Source: Eubacterium sp.
Lineage (GTDB): Bacteria; Bacillota; Clostridia; Lachnospirales; Lachnospiraceae
DNA length: 34,296 nucleotides
Reading direction: 5' to 3'
NCBI GenBank assembly: GCA_024683035.1
Contig: JAIKYQ010000025.1
Coordinates: forward strand, 1 to 34,296
This document shows positions 16,190 to 23,346 of this stretch, piece after piece. A program made the translations under genes and the position numbers. The number at the start of each line of letters is the position of its first letter. Position 1 is the first letter of the stretch. The notes under the pieces were generated by a model, which saw only the letters and a list, made by a program, of their open reading frames with translations, did not search any database and was not told the origin of the DNA.

Positions 16190-17119
16190 ATGGCTGCTAT
16201 TTATGCAAACACAACGGAACTGATCGGAAAAACACCTCTTGTAGAGCTGAACAAGCTGGAAGCAAAGTACAACCTGAAAGCCAGACTGATCGTCAAGCTG
16301 GAGTACTTCAATCCGGCCGGCAGTGTGAAAGACCGTATTGCCAAGGCAATGATCGAAGATGCGGAGAAGACGGGGAAACTGCAGAGCGGTGCTACGATCG
16401 TGGAGCCCACTTCCGGAAATACCGGGATCGGGCTGGCAGCCGTAGCGGCTGCCAAAGGATATAAACTGATCCTGACCATGCCGGAGACGATGAGTGTCGA
16501 GCGCCGGAACATTCTCAAAGCCTATGGTGCGGAACTGGTCCTGACGGAAGGGACGAAAGGCATGAAGGGAGCCATAGAGAAAGCAAAGCAGATCGTAGAC
16601 GAGACACCGGGAGCTTTTCTGCCGGGTCAGTTTGACAATCCGGCCAACCCGCGTATTCATTATGAAACGACCGGCCCGGAGATCTGGGAAGACACAGACG
16701 GAGAAGTGGATATCTTTCTGGCAGGTGTCGGTACCGGCGGTACGCTGACCGGGGTCGGAAAATACCTGAAAGAAAAGAAACCGGGAGTGGAGATCATAGC
16801 CGTGGAGCCGGACTCGTCACCGGTCCTTTCGGAAGGCAAGGCCGGTGCCCATAAGATCCAGGGGATCGGAGCCGGATTTGTACCCAGCGTTCTGGATACA
16901 GGCGTATACGACGCGATCATCCGCGTGGATAATGAAGTGCCGTTTGAAACGGCAAAAGAACTGGCGCAGACGGAAGGCATTCAGGCAGGTATTTCCTCCG
17001 GAGCAGCCCTGTATGCTGCGATCCAGACGGCGAAGAAACCGGAAAATGAAGGCAAGACAATCGTGGCGCTGCTGCCGGATTCGGGAGACCGGTACTATTC
17101 CACAGCCATTTATCAGTGA
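16190..17119 (+). CDS. cysK: Cysteine synthase A (O-acetylserine sulfhydrylase)
   Basis: PLP enzyme that joins O-acetylserine and sulfide to make cysteine. The 309-residue product has Lys47 in [10 protein letters not shown] as the PLP Schiff-base lysine. The substrate loop is TSGNTG (74-79), and the phosphate-binding Gly loop is GTGGTLTG. The C-terminus ends in the usual [13 protein letters not shown] block. The ribosome binding site is a purine-rich AAGGAGAAAGGAAG upstream of the ATG. It is first in an operon with the sulfhydrylase and an Rrf2 gene. In Bacillus subtilis, CysK itself binds the Rrf2 regulator CymR to form the active repressor, so the neighbourhood may be functional; that is inference here. 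Confidence 0.97.
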   Translation: MAAIYANTTELIGKTPLVELNKLEAKYNLKARLIVKLEYFNPAGSVKDRIAKAMIEDAEKTGKLQSGATIVEPTSGNTGIGLAAVAAAKGYKLILTMPETMSVERRNILKAYGAELVLTEGTKGMKGAIEKAKQIVDETPGAFLPGQFDNPANPRIHYETTGPEIWEDTDGEVDIFLAGVGTGGTLTGVGKYLKEKKPGVEIIAVEPDSSPVLSEGKAGAHKIQGIGAGFVPSVLDTGVYDAIIRVDNEVPFETAKELAQTEGIQAGISSGAALYAAIQTAKKPENEGKTIVALLPDSGDRYYSTAIYQ

Positions 17120-17147
17120 TGAGCTGCACCGGAATTTACGCGTGCAT

Positions 17148-17172
17148 ATTTCCTATAGAAATGATAAGATAC
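17148..17172 (+). promoter_or_regulatory. Weak operator-like inverted repeat between cysK and the sulfhydrylase gene
   Basis: ATTTCCTA, 9 bases, TAAGATAC. The left arm is the exact reverse complement of the right arm of the cysK site (TAGGAAAT), with the same 9-base spacing. The right arm matches only 5 of 8 expected bases. It lies 14 bp before the start of the next gene and may be a degenerate regulator site or chance. Confidence 0.25.
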
Positions 17173-17185
17173 AGGAGAAAAGAAA

Positions 17186-18484
17186 ATGAGTGAATTGAAA
17201 GACAGGAAACTGCGGTTTGAAACTCTGGCGCTCCATGTAGGGCAGGAAGAAGCAGATCCGGCAACCGATTCGCGGGCGGTTCCGATCTATCAGACGACCT
17301 CCTATGTGTTCCATAATAGTCAGCATGCAGCTGACCGTTTCGGCCTGAAAGATCCGGGCAATATATACGGACGTCTGACCAATTCCACACAGGGTGTCCT
17401 GGAGGAACGGATCGCGGCACTCGAAGGCGGCGTTGCCGGTCTGGCACTGGCTTCCGGTGCATCAGCGATCACCTATGCGATCCAGGCTGTGGCCACGGCC
17501 GGATCCCATATCGTTGCGCAGAAGACGATCTACGGCGGCAGTTTTAATCTGCTGAGCCATACGCTGGCATTGTACGGGATCGAAACGACGTTTGTGGATA
17601 TCCATAACCTGGAAGAAGTAGAGGCAGCCATCAGAGAAAATACCCGTGCGGTCTTTATCGAAACACTGGGCAATCCGAACAGCGATATTCCGGATATCGA
17701 TGCGGTTGCAGAGATTGCGCACCGGCACGGCCTTCCCCTTCTGATCGATAATACCTTCGGTACGCCATATGCCATCCGGCCCATTGAACACGGTGCGGAT
17801 GTGGTCCTTCATTCTGCGACGAAGTTTATCGGAGGGCATGGCACCACGCTGGGCGGCATTATTGTGGACTCCGGAAAATTCGACTGGAAGGCAAGCGGGA
17901 AATATCCGCAGCTGTCCGAGCCGAATCCCAGCTATCACGGGATTTCCTTTGTGGATGCGGTGGGTCCGGCAGCCTTTGTCACCTATATAAGGGCAATCCT
18001 GCTGCGGGACACCGGTGCGGCGATCTCGCCGTTCAATGCCTTCCTGCTGATCCAGGGGGTAGAGTCCCTTTCCCTGCGGCTGGAGAGACACGCGGAGAAT
18101 ACAAAGAAGGTTGTAGAGTACCTGGCGGCTAATCCGAACGTAGAAAAGGTGTATCATCCCTCCCTTCCGGATCATCCGGATCATGCCCTGTATGAAAAGT
18201 ATTTCCCGAACGGCGGCGCATCGATCTTTACGTTTGATATCAAGGGAGGCCAGGAGGAAGCCTTTACGTTTATAGACAATCTGAAAGTCTTTTCACTGCT
18301 GGCAAATGTGGCGGACGTCAAGAGCCTGGTCATCCACCCGGCTACCACGACGCATTCGCAGCTGACAGAAGAAGAACTGCTGTCAGCCGGAATCCGGCCC
18401 AACACCATCCGACTGTCGATCGGGACAGAGCATATCGACGATATCATTGAGGATCTGGATGAGGCGTTTGCAGCATTGGATTGA
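17186..18484 (+). CDS. metY: O-acetylhomoserine aminocarboxypropyltransferase (O-acetylhomoserine sulfhydrylase)
   Basis: PLP enzyme of the Cys/Met metabolism family (PF01053) that makes homocysteine from O-acetylhomoserine and sulfide; some members also accept O-acetylserine. The 432-residue length fits the MetY group, which is longer than the ~380-residue cystathionine enzymes. FETLALHVGQ opens the protein, YGRLTNSTQGVLEERIAALE carries the phosphate-contact Tyr/Arg, and SATKFIGGHG carries the PLP lysine (Lys213). The C-terminus has the HPATTTHSQLTEEEL and RLSIGTEHIDDI blocks. CAGGAG lies eight bases before the ATG. It shares the cysK promoter, 66 bp after cysK. Confidence 0.93.
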   Translation: MSELKDRKLRFETLALHVGQEEADPATDSRAVPIYQTTSYVFHNSQHAADRFGLKDPGNIYGRLTNSTQGVLEERIAALEGGVAGLALASGASAITYAIQAVATAGSHIVAQKTIYGGSFNLLSHTLALYGIETTFVDIHNLEEVEAAIRENTRAVFIETLGNPNSDIPDIDAVAEIAHRHGLPLLIDNTFGTPYAIRPIEHGADVVLHSATKFIGGHGTTLGGIIVDSGKFDWKASGKYPQLSEPNPSYHGISFVDAVGPAAFVTYIRAILLRDTGAAISPFNAFLLIQGVESLSLRLERHAENTKKVVEYLAANPNVEKVYHPSLPDHPDHALYEKYFPNGGASIFTFDIKGGQEEAFTFIDNLKVFSLLANVADVKSLVIHPATTTHSQLTEEELLSAGIRPNTIRLSIGTEHIDDIIEDLDEAFAALD

Positions 18485-18505
18485 CCTGCAGCTTAAGGAG
18501 GACAG

Positions 18506-18940
18506 ATGAAAATATCCACGAAGGGCAGATATGCAGTCCGCATGATGCTGGATATCGCGCAGCATGATGCGGGAGAACCGGTTCGGATCAAGGATATTGC
18601 GGCCAGGCAGCAGATCTCGCTGAAATATCTGGAACAGATTGTTTCCTCGCTCGTCCGGGCGGGAGATCTGCAGAGCATTCGCGGACCGCAGGGCGGGTAT
18701 CATCTCACCCGTCCGCCGGAGGAATATACCATAGGCAATATCCTCCGGGTTACGGAAGGCAGCCTGGCCTGTGTGGAGTGTCTGAGTACAGAACAGAATC
18801 TTTGCAGCCGCGCCGAAAACTGCGTGACGCTCCGGCTCTGGAAAGAACTGGATGAAGCCGTCTCTTCCGTCGTGGACAGGTATACGCTGGAAGACCTGAT
18901 GCAGTGGTCGGCCGCAGAAGCAGATAATTATTGCATTTGA
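18506..18940 (+). CDS. Rrf2-family transcriptional regulator in the cysK operon
   Basis: A 144-residue winged-helix regulator of the family containing IscR, CymR and NsrR. MKISTKGRYAVRMMLDIA opens the protein, with a recognition helix around 32-50 and a wing at GPQGGYHLTR. The ligand region has Cys89, Cys92, Cys100 and Cys106. The last three follow C-x7-C-x5-C, as in the second Rrf2 protein of this window, and differ from the C-x5-C-x5-C of Escherichia coli IscR. Fe-S cluster binding is plausible. Its place after cysK and the sulfhydrylase suggests a CymR-like role in sulfur control. AAGGAGG lies five bases before the ATG and 21 bp separate it from the sulfhydrylase gene; a strong terminator follows. 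Confidence 0.93.
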   Translation: MKISTKGRYAVRMMLDIAQHDAGEPVRIKDIAARQQISLKYLEQIVSSLVRAGDLQSIRGPQGGYHLTRPPEEYTIGNILRVTEGSLACVECLSTEQNLCSRAENCVTLRLWKELDEAVSSVVDRYTLEDLMQWSAAEADNYCI

Positions 18941-18947
18941 ACGAAAA

Positions 18948-18983
18948 AAAGGTATTGTTGTAGTAGGAGACAATACCTTTTTT
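18948..18983 (+). terminator. Intrinsic terminator closing the cysK operon
   Basis: AAAGGTATTGT (18948-18958) pairs with ACAATACCTTT (18970-18980), followed by TTT and preceded by an A-run. It therefore could also work in the opposite direction. Confidence 0.93.
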
Positions 18984-19040
18984 CTGTGAAAGTATAACCA
19001 GAGCACAAAGAATCGGATCGATACAAGGAGGAAAAAAAAC

Positions 19041-19847
19041 ATGATCATTATTGGCGAAAAAATAAACGGGGCGATCCCTTCCGTGGCAAAAGCGATCGCG
19101 GAGAAGGATGAAGCCTGGATCAAAGATCTGGCGATCCGTCAGACAGCGGGCAGGGCAGATTTTATCGATGTCTGCTCCTCTGTAGTGGAAGGGGATGTAG
19201 AAGTGCTGCACTGGCTGATCGACCTGGTGCAGAGTGTCAGTGATGCCAGAATCTGCATCGACAGCCCGAATGCCCATTCCATCGTGGAAGCAATTCCCTT
19301 CTGTAATAAACCGGGACTGATCAACTCCGTTTCGCTGGAAGGCGACAAGATCGATACAGTTTTTCCGGTGATCGCAGATACAGACTGGGAATGCGTGGCG
19401 CTTCTGTGCGACAACAACAAGATCCCGGACGGTGTCGACGACAGGATCGAGATTTTTGAAAAAATCGTGGAGAAGGTCAGGGAATACAACATCGACCTTT
19501 CCCGGATGCATTTTGACCCGTTGGTTTTCAGTGTGGGTACAAAACCGGATGCCTTCACGAATTTTGCAGCTGTGGCACGGTATATCAAGGAGAAGTATCC
19601 GATGGCACATGTCACCAGCGGTCTTTCCAATATCTCCTATGGCATTCCGGCCAGAAAGACCCTGAATCAGGCATTCCTGGTGCTGGCCATGCAGGCCGGT
19701 ATGGACAGTGCGATCATCGATCCGACCAGCCGTGAGATGCTCGGTGCTATCTATTCCACGGAAGTGCTGCTGGAGATCGACGAATACTGTATGGAATACA
19801 TCGGGGCTTATCAGGACGATCTGTTCGGTGTCCAGAAGAAGAAATAA
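19041..19847 (+). CDS. Methyltetrahydrofolate:corrinoid methyltransferase-type protein (pterin-binding domain)
   Basis: The 268-residue product is a single pterin-binding TIM barrel (PF00809) of the type found in AcsE and MtgA, which move a methyl group between tetrahydrofolate and a corrinoid protein. Visible family features are the start MIIIGEKINGAIPS, DFIDVCSS, the pterin Asp in CIDSPNA, NSVSLEGDK, and the C-terminal TSGLSNISYGIPARKTLN. AAGGAGG lies nine bases before the ATG. The next gene, 18 bp away, encodes a MetF-like protein, so the two are probably cotranscribed. No corrinoid protein or substrate-specific methyltransferase is in the window, so the partner must be encoded elsewhere. 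Dihydropteroate synthase, a related fold, fits less well. Confidence 0.85.
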   Translation: MIIIGEKINGAIPSVAKAIAEKDEAWIKDLAIRQTAGRADFIDVCSSVVEGDVEVLHWLIDLVQSVSDARICIDSPNAHSIVEAIPFCNKPGLINSVSLEGDKIDTVFPVIADTDWECVALLCDNNKIPDGVDDRIEIFEKIVEKVREYNIDLSRMHFDPLVFSVGTKPDAFTNFAAVARYIKEKYPMAHVTSGLSNISYGIPARKTLNQAFLVLAMQAGMDSAIIDPTSREMLGAIYSTEVLLEIDEYCMEYIGAYQDDLFGVQKKK

Positions 19848-19865
19848 ATAAGAAGGGGGGCCATT

Positions 19866-20654
19866 ATGGCTGAAAAACATCCGTATCATATCGAGATGAC
19901 GCCGCCGAAACACAGTTCCCTGAAGCTGGAAGAAGAACTGGAACGCTTTGCCGAGCGGTTTGAGATGATCCAGGAAAGCGGATTCATCGCATCGATCACA
20001 GACAATGCCATGGGGAGGCTGGCTTTCCAGACATATGATATGATCGACGAGCTGGATCTGGTACCGCGGCCGGATCAGGTCCTGATCCATCTGAATACGT
20101 TCCATACCAAAGAAGAACTGGACCATATCCTGCAGCATGCGAAAGAGCACGGGATCCGGAATATTCTGGCACTGACCGGCGACGGCTCGGAGAAAATGCA
20201 TAAACTGGAGCCGGAAGAGCTGGAAGCGCCGGGTGTGCCGGTCACTACTTCTGTAGAATTGATCCGCTATATTTATAAGTACTATCCGGATTTTATCGTA
20301 GGTGCGGCTTTTAATCCGTATGAACCTCCGGAATCGGAATTCCCGAAGCTGGACCGCAAAATTGCAGCCGGGGCAAAATATGTGATCACGCAGCCTGTTA
20401 TCGGGAAAGATGAGCAGATAGACCGTCTGCTGCGCGAATATCCGGATCTGCCGGTTGTAATTGAATGCTGGATGTCAAAGAAGCTGTACCTGCTGTCGGA
20501 TATTGTGGAGCGTGAGATCCCGGAAGACTATCCGTACGATCCGATGGCCATGCTGGAGGAACTGAAGCAGCTCTACCCGACAGGGCGGTATTATCTGGCT
20601 CTGGTCGGATATAAGACACAGTATCCGGTTTTGGATGAGCAGTATCACACCTGA
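19866..20654 (+). CDS. Methylenetetrahydrofolate reductase-family protein
   Basis: The 262-residue product is a MetF-type barrel with HIEMTPPKHSS near the N-terminus, NILALTGDG (the flavin-site pattern LxGDG) and VGAAFNPYEPP. ITQPVI corresponds to the conserved IxQ block. MetF reduces methylene-THF to methyl-THF. This protein is shorter than the ~290-residue Escherichia coli enzyme and diverges from it, so it is a family member, not a proven reductase. Pairing with a methyltetrahydrofolate methyltransferase suggests the methyl branch of a corrinoid pathway. The ribosome binding site is AAGGGGGG before the ATG. Its TGA stop abuts the TCA complement of the convergent rrf2 stop, with no base between. 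Confidence 0.85.
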   Translation: MAEKHPYHIEMTPPKHSSLKLEEELERFAERFEMIQESGFIASITDNAMGRLAFQTYDMIDELDLVPRPDQVLIHLNTFHTKEELDHILQHAKEHGIRNILALTGDGSEKMHKLEPEELEAPGVPVTTSVELIRYIYKYYPDFIVGAAFNPYEPPESEFPKLDRKIAAGAKYVITQPVIGKDEQIDRLLREYPDLPVVIECWMSKKLYLLSDIVEREIPEDYPYDPMAMLEELKQLYPTGRYYLALVGYKTQYPVLDEQYHT

Positions 20655-21068
20655 TCAGGCGAGACCGTTTGAAAAGCAGATATCGCTCAGTTTCTTACTG
20701 TAGAAATAATCATGCACGAGCACATCGACTTCTGCCCACATCGGCAGAGTCTGGCAGGTGGATCGTTTCGGGCAGGGGGCCGCGTCAGCGGCCAGACACG
20801 CCACGGAGGAAAGGGTTCCTTCCATTAATTCCAGGATCTCTCCGACGGAATAGGCGTCCGGTCTGCGGCACAGTCTGTAGCCGCCGCCCTTACCGCTGGT
20901 CCCGACGATCAGATTGCCTTTCACCATATCTTTTACGATGATCTCCAGATACTTTTTGGAGATCTCCTGCCTGGCGGCGATATCTTTCAGCGGGATATAG
21001 CCGCCGGTCTCATGTTCGGCCAGATCGATCATTACCCGCAGTGCATACCGTCCCCTTGTTGAAATCAT
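20655..21068 (-). CDS. Rrf2-family regulator divergent from nifS-iscU (IscR-like)
   Basis: A 137-residue winged-helix protein beginning MISTRGRYALRVMIDLAEH, with DIAARQEISKKYLEIIV as recognition helix region and GGGYRLCR as the wing. Cys91, Cys99 and Cys105 (C-x7-C-x5-C) form a probable Fe-S site; further cysteines are at 67 and 131. It is transcribed away from the cysteine desulfurase/scaffold pair, the classic arrangement for an Fe-S-responsive regulator such as IscR. A perfect inverted repeat at 21139-21163 overlaps the nifS promoter and lies upstream of this gene, so it probably represses nifS and may control itself. GGCGG lies seven bases before the ATG. Confidence 0.93.
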   Translation of the reverse strand: MISTRGRYALRVMIDLAEHETGGYIPLKDIAARQEISKKYLEIIVKDMVKGNLIVGTSGKGGGYRLCRRPDAYSVGEILELMEGTLSSVACLAADAAPCPKRSTCQTLPMWAEVDVLVHDYFYSKKLSDICFSNGLA

Positions 21069-21138
21069 AGAGTAACCGCCTTTCCTGTTTTTTCCGTATA
21101 CAGTATACCGCAGGGCAGGTTAATAAGGCAAGGATTAT

Positions 21139-21163
21139 TTACCTATTGACATAGTAGGTAAAA
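21139..21163. promoter_or_regulatory. Rrf2-type operator on the nifS promoter
   Basis: TTTACCTA (21139-21146) and TAGGTAAA (21156-21163) are a perfect 8-bp inverted repeat with a 9-base spacer. The nifS -35 hexamer lies inside it, so a bound regulator would block RNA polymerase. The 25-bp size is right for an Rrf2 dimer, and the core matches the cysK site. Confidence 0.8.
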
Positions 21164-21175
21164 GGAAATATACTG
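21147..21175 (+). promoter_or_regulatory. Promoter of nifS-iscU
   Basis: Perfect TTGACA (21147-21152), 17 bp, TATACT (21170-21175). Transcription would begin near 21182, about 27 bases before the nifS start. Confidence 0.9.
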
Positions 21176-21208
21176 TGGGTGAAATACAAAACAGGAGGAT
21201 TCGATTCT

Positions 21209-22396
21209 ATGAGGATCTATGCGGATAATGCAGCCACGACAGAGATGAGCCAGACAGCCCTGGATACCATGATCACCTGTCTGAAGGATGTCTACGGTAA
21301 TCCGTCCAGTCTGTATGAACGGGGACAGAAAGCAAAAGAGATCCTGGAGCAGGCGCGGGAGGATGTGGCCGGTGTGATCGGCGCCGCCCCGCGGGAGATC
21401 ACTTTTACTTCCGGCGGGAGCGAAGCAGACAATCAGGCGATCCGGTCTGCTGCCCTGGCAGGGAAAAAGAAAGGGAAGACACATATCATTTCCACGGCAT
21501 TTGAACATCATGCTGTCCTGCATACATTGAAACAGCTGGAAAAAGAAGGATTCGAGGTTACGCTTCTGGACGTCCATGAAGACGGGCTGGTGCGGCCCGG
21601 TGAAGTGGAGGCGGCGATCCGTGAAGATACGGCTCTGATGTCGGTGATGTTTGCCAATAACGAGATCGGCACGATCCAGCCGGTCCGGGAAATCGGGGCC
21701 ATCTGCCGGGCGCACGGCGTGATCTTCCATACGGATGCCGTGCAGGCGGTCGGGCATATCCCCGTGGATGTGGTAAAGGACAACATCGACATGCTGTCGG
21801 CGTCCGCGCATAAATTCCACGGACCGAAAGGTACCGGATTTTTATATTGCCGCAAAGGGGTTCCGCTCAGCAATCTGATCGAGGGCGGCGCGCAGGAAAG
21901 AGGAAGACGCGCAGGTACGGAAAACGTACCGGCCATCGTATCCATGGCGGCTGCCCTGAAAGAAGCCGAAGCCAACCGGGAAAAAAACGCAGAGATCCTG
22001 ATCCGGCAGAGAGACCGTCTGATCCAGGGCCTGCAGGAGATTCCGCACGCTGCTCTGAACGGAGACGCGAAGAAACGGCTTCCGGGCAACGTCAATTTCT
22101 GCTTTGAAGGTATTGAAGGCGAATCGCTGCTGCTGCTTCTGGACGACAAGGGGATCGAGGCGTCCTCCGGCAGTGCCTGTACGTCAGGATCGCTGGACCC
22201 GAGCCATGTCCTGCTGGCGATAGGCAGAGTGCATGACGTGGCGCACGGTTCACTGCGGCTGACCCTCGGGGAAGATATCACCGACGAAGAAACGGAATAT
22301 ATCATACAGTCAGTGAAAGAGATCGTGGCGCATCTGCGGAGCTTTTCACCGGTCTGGAGAGACCTGCAGTCCGGAAAGCTGTCGTTTATTTTATAG
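21209..22396 (+). CDS. nifS: Cysteine desulfurase (NifS/IscS class)
   Basis: PLP enzyme that takes sulfur from cysteine as a persulfide for Fe-S cluster assembly. The 395-residue product opens with YADNAATTEMS and has the PLP lysine at 202 in SASAHKFHGPKG. The catalytic cysteine, Cys324, lies in SSGSACTSGS within a NifS/IscS-type loop. The C-terminal RLTLGEDITDEET block is typical. I chose the ATG at 21209 after AGGAGG; a GTG 30 bases upstream is in frame but lacks a ribosome binding site and falls at the expected transcription start. It is followed 13 bp later by iscU and controlled by the operator at 21139-21163. Confidence 0.95.
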   Translation: MRIYADNAATTEMSQTALDTMITCLKDVYGNPSSLYERGQKAKEILEQAREDVAGVIGAAPREITFTSGGSEADNQAIRSAALAGKKKGKTHIISTAFEHHAVLHTLKQLEKEGFEVTLLDVHEDGLVRPGEVEAAIREDTALMSVMFANNEIGTIQPVREIGAICRAHGVIFHTDAVQAVGHIPVDVVKDNIDMLSASAHKFHGPKGTGFLYCRKGVPLSNLIEGGAQERGRRAGTENVPAIVSMAAALKEAEANREKNAEILIRQRDRLIQGLQEIPHAALNGDAKKRLPGNVNFCFEGIEGESLLLLLDDKGIEASSGSACTSGSLDPSHVLLAIGRVHDVAHGSLRLTLGEDITDEETEYIIQSVKEIVAHLRSFSPVWRDLQSGKLSFIL

Positions 22397-22409
22397 GAGG
22401 ATACGATAC

Positions 22410-22787
22410 ATGGCATTATACAGTGAAAAAGTAATGGATCATTTCCGCAATCCCAGAAATGTGGGTGTGCTGGAGGATGCCAACGGAATCGGCGAAGTGG
22501 GAAACGCGAAATGCGGAGATATCATGAAAATGTATCTGAAGATCGAGGATGATATCGTCAAGGATGTTAAATTCGAGACATTCGGATGCGGGAGTGCGAT
22601 CGCCTCCAGTTCGATGGCCACGGAGCTGATCAAGGGAAAACCGGTTGACGAGGTGATGAAACTGACGAACAAGGCGGTGGCGGAGGCGCTTGACGGGCTC
22701 CCGGACTACAAAATGCACTGCTCGGTGCTGGCGGAAGAGGCCATCCAGTCGGCCCTGGAAGATTATCGGAAGAGAACCGGGAAATGA
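22410..22787 (+). CDS. iscU: Fe-S cluster scaffold protein (IscU/NifU N-terminal type)
   Basis: Scaffold on which NifS-derived sulfur and iron form a cluster before transfer to client proteins. The 125-residue product has the three ligand cysteines: Cys35 in NAKCGD (with Asp37), Cys60 in GCGSA, and Cys104 in KMHCSVLAEEAI (preceded by His103). It lacks the NifU C-terminal domains, so it is a stand-alone IscU-like protein. GGAGG lies ten bases before the ATG. It forms a two-gene unit with nifS; no chaperone genes (hscA/hscB) or ferredoxin follow, as is usual in clostridia. Confidence 0.95.
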   Translation: MALYSEKVMDHFRNPRNVGVLEDANGIGEVGNAKCGDIMKMYLKIEDDIVKDVKFETFGCGSAIASSSMATELIKGKPVDEVMKLTNKAVAEALDGLPDYKMHCSVLAEEAIQSALEDYRKRTGK

Positions 22788-22812
22788 TTGCACGGGAAGA
22801 CCGGAAAATAGC

Positions 22813-22842
22813 TTGACACATAGCCTTTTGGCGTGCTATATT
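22813..22842 (+). promoter_or_regulatory. Promoter of the rpmG-secE-nusG-rplK-rplA operon
   Basis: Perfect TTGACA (22813-22818), 18 bp, TATATT (22837-22842), beginning 26 bp after the iscU stop. Transcription would start near 22849, giving a leader of about 110 bases before rpmG. Confidence 0.8.
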
Positions 22843-22851
22843 TACATAGCT

Positions 22852-22873
22852 AAAGCCAGAAGGCTTTTTTTTT
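22852..22873 (+). terminator. Terminator-like hairpin overlapping the rpmG operon start site
   Basis: AAAGCC (22852-22857), loop AGAA, GGCTTT (22862-22867), then an unbroken T-run to 22873. It would stop readthrough from nifS-iscU. A transcript starting at the rpmG promoter would begin almost on the left stem and might escape it. A second hairpin without a T-run, built from AAAGCCG and CGGCTTT, follows at 22885-22905. Confidence 0.6.
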
Positions 22874-22959
22874 CGCGCAGGCAAAAAGCCGTGTGAGGCG
22901 GCTTTACCGCGAAATGACAGCACGGCGGTTTTATTTCATTTTTAGTCGGAGGACGAATC

Positions 22960-23109
22960 ATGCGTACCAGAATTACATTGGAATGTATGGAGTGCAAACA
23001 GCGCAACTACAACACCATGAAAGACAAAAAGACACATCCGGACCGGATGGAGATCAGCAAATACTGCAGATTCTGCAGAAAGCATACCACACACCGCGAG
23101 ACAAAATAA
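22960..23109 (+). CDS. rpmG: 50S ribosomal protein L33, zinc-binding form
   Basis: A 49-residue protein, [13 protein letters not shown] ... HRETK. Two cysteine pairs, Cys9-x2-Cys12 and Cys36-x2-Cys39, form the zinc ribbon of the 'C+' L33 type. Zinc-independent L33 paralogues in Firmicutes lack these cysteines and are often induced by zinc limitation. GGAGG lies seven bases before the ATG. It is first in the operon, before secE, as in many Firmicutes. Confidence 0.95.
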   Translation: MRTRITLECMECKQRNYNTMKDKKTHPDRMEISKYCRFCRKHTTHRETK

Positions 23110-23125
23110 GCGGGGGTCAGGAAGT

Positions 23126-23332
23126 ATGGAAGGTTCAAAGAAAAACGTACAGAAAACACAGGAAAGCTTCACCAAAGGCCTGAAAGCGGAATGGAACAAG
23201 ATTGTCTGGACCGATAAAAAAACACTGGTCAGACAGACGATCGCTGTTGTTGTGATCTCCGTGATCGTCTGCCTGCTGATCACGCTGGCAGATAACCTGG
23301 GCATTCAGTTCATGCAGCTGCTTATGAAATAA
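23126..23332 (+). CDS. secE: Preprotein translocase subunit SecE
   Basis: A 68-residue, single-helix SecE of the short Gram-positive type. The amphipathic N-terminal region (KGLKAEWNKIVWTDKKTLVRQT) precedes one membrane helix (about 38-58). It clamps SecY in the membrane and is essential for export. The ribosome binding site is GGGGTCAGGA before the ATG. It lies between rpmG (16 bp) and nusG (14 bp). Confidence 0.95.
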   Translation: MEGSKKNVQKTQESFTKGLKAEWNKIVWTDKKTLVRQTIAVVVISVIVCLLITLADNLGIQFMQLLMK

Positions 23333-23346
23333 AGGGCGGGTGAATA

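Noticed and set aside
16190-18484. A SAM riboswitch or T-box controlling the sulfur genes
   Set aside because: The leader between the cysK promoter and start is only about 55 bases, with no T-box or SAM-I consensus blocks.
21102-21132. Minus-strand promoter for the second rrf2 gene (TTGCCT and TATACT)
   Set aside because: The spacer is 19 bp and the -35 is weak, so I did not list it as a feature, though the TATACT position is plausible.
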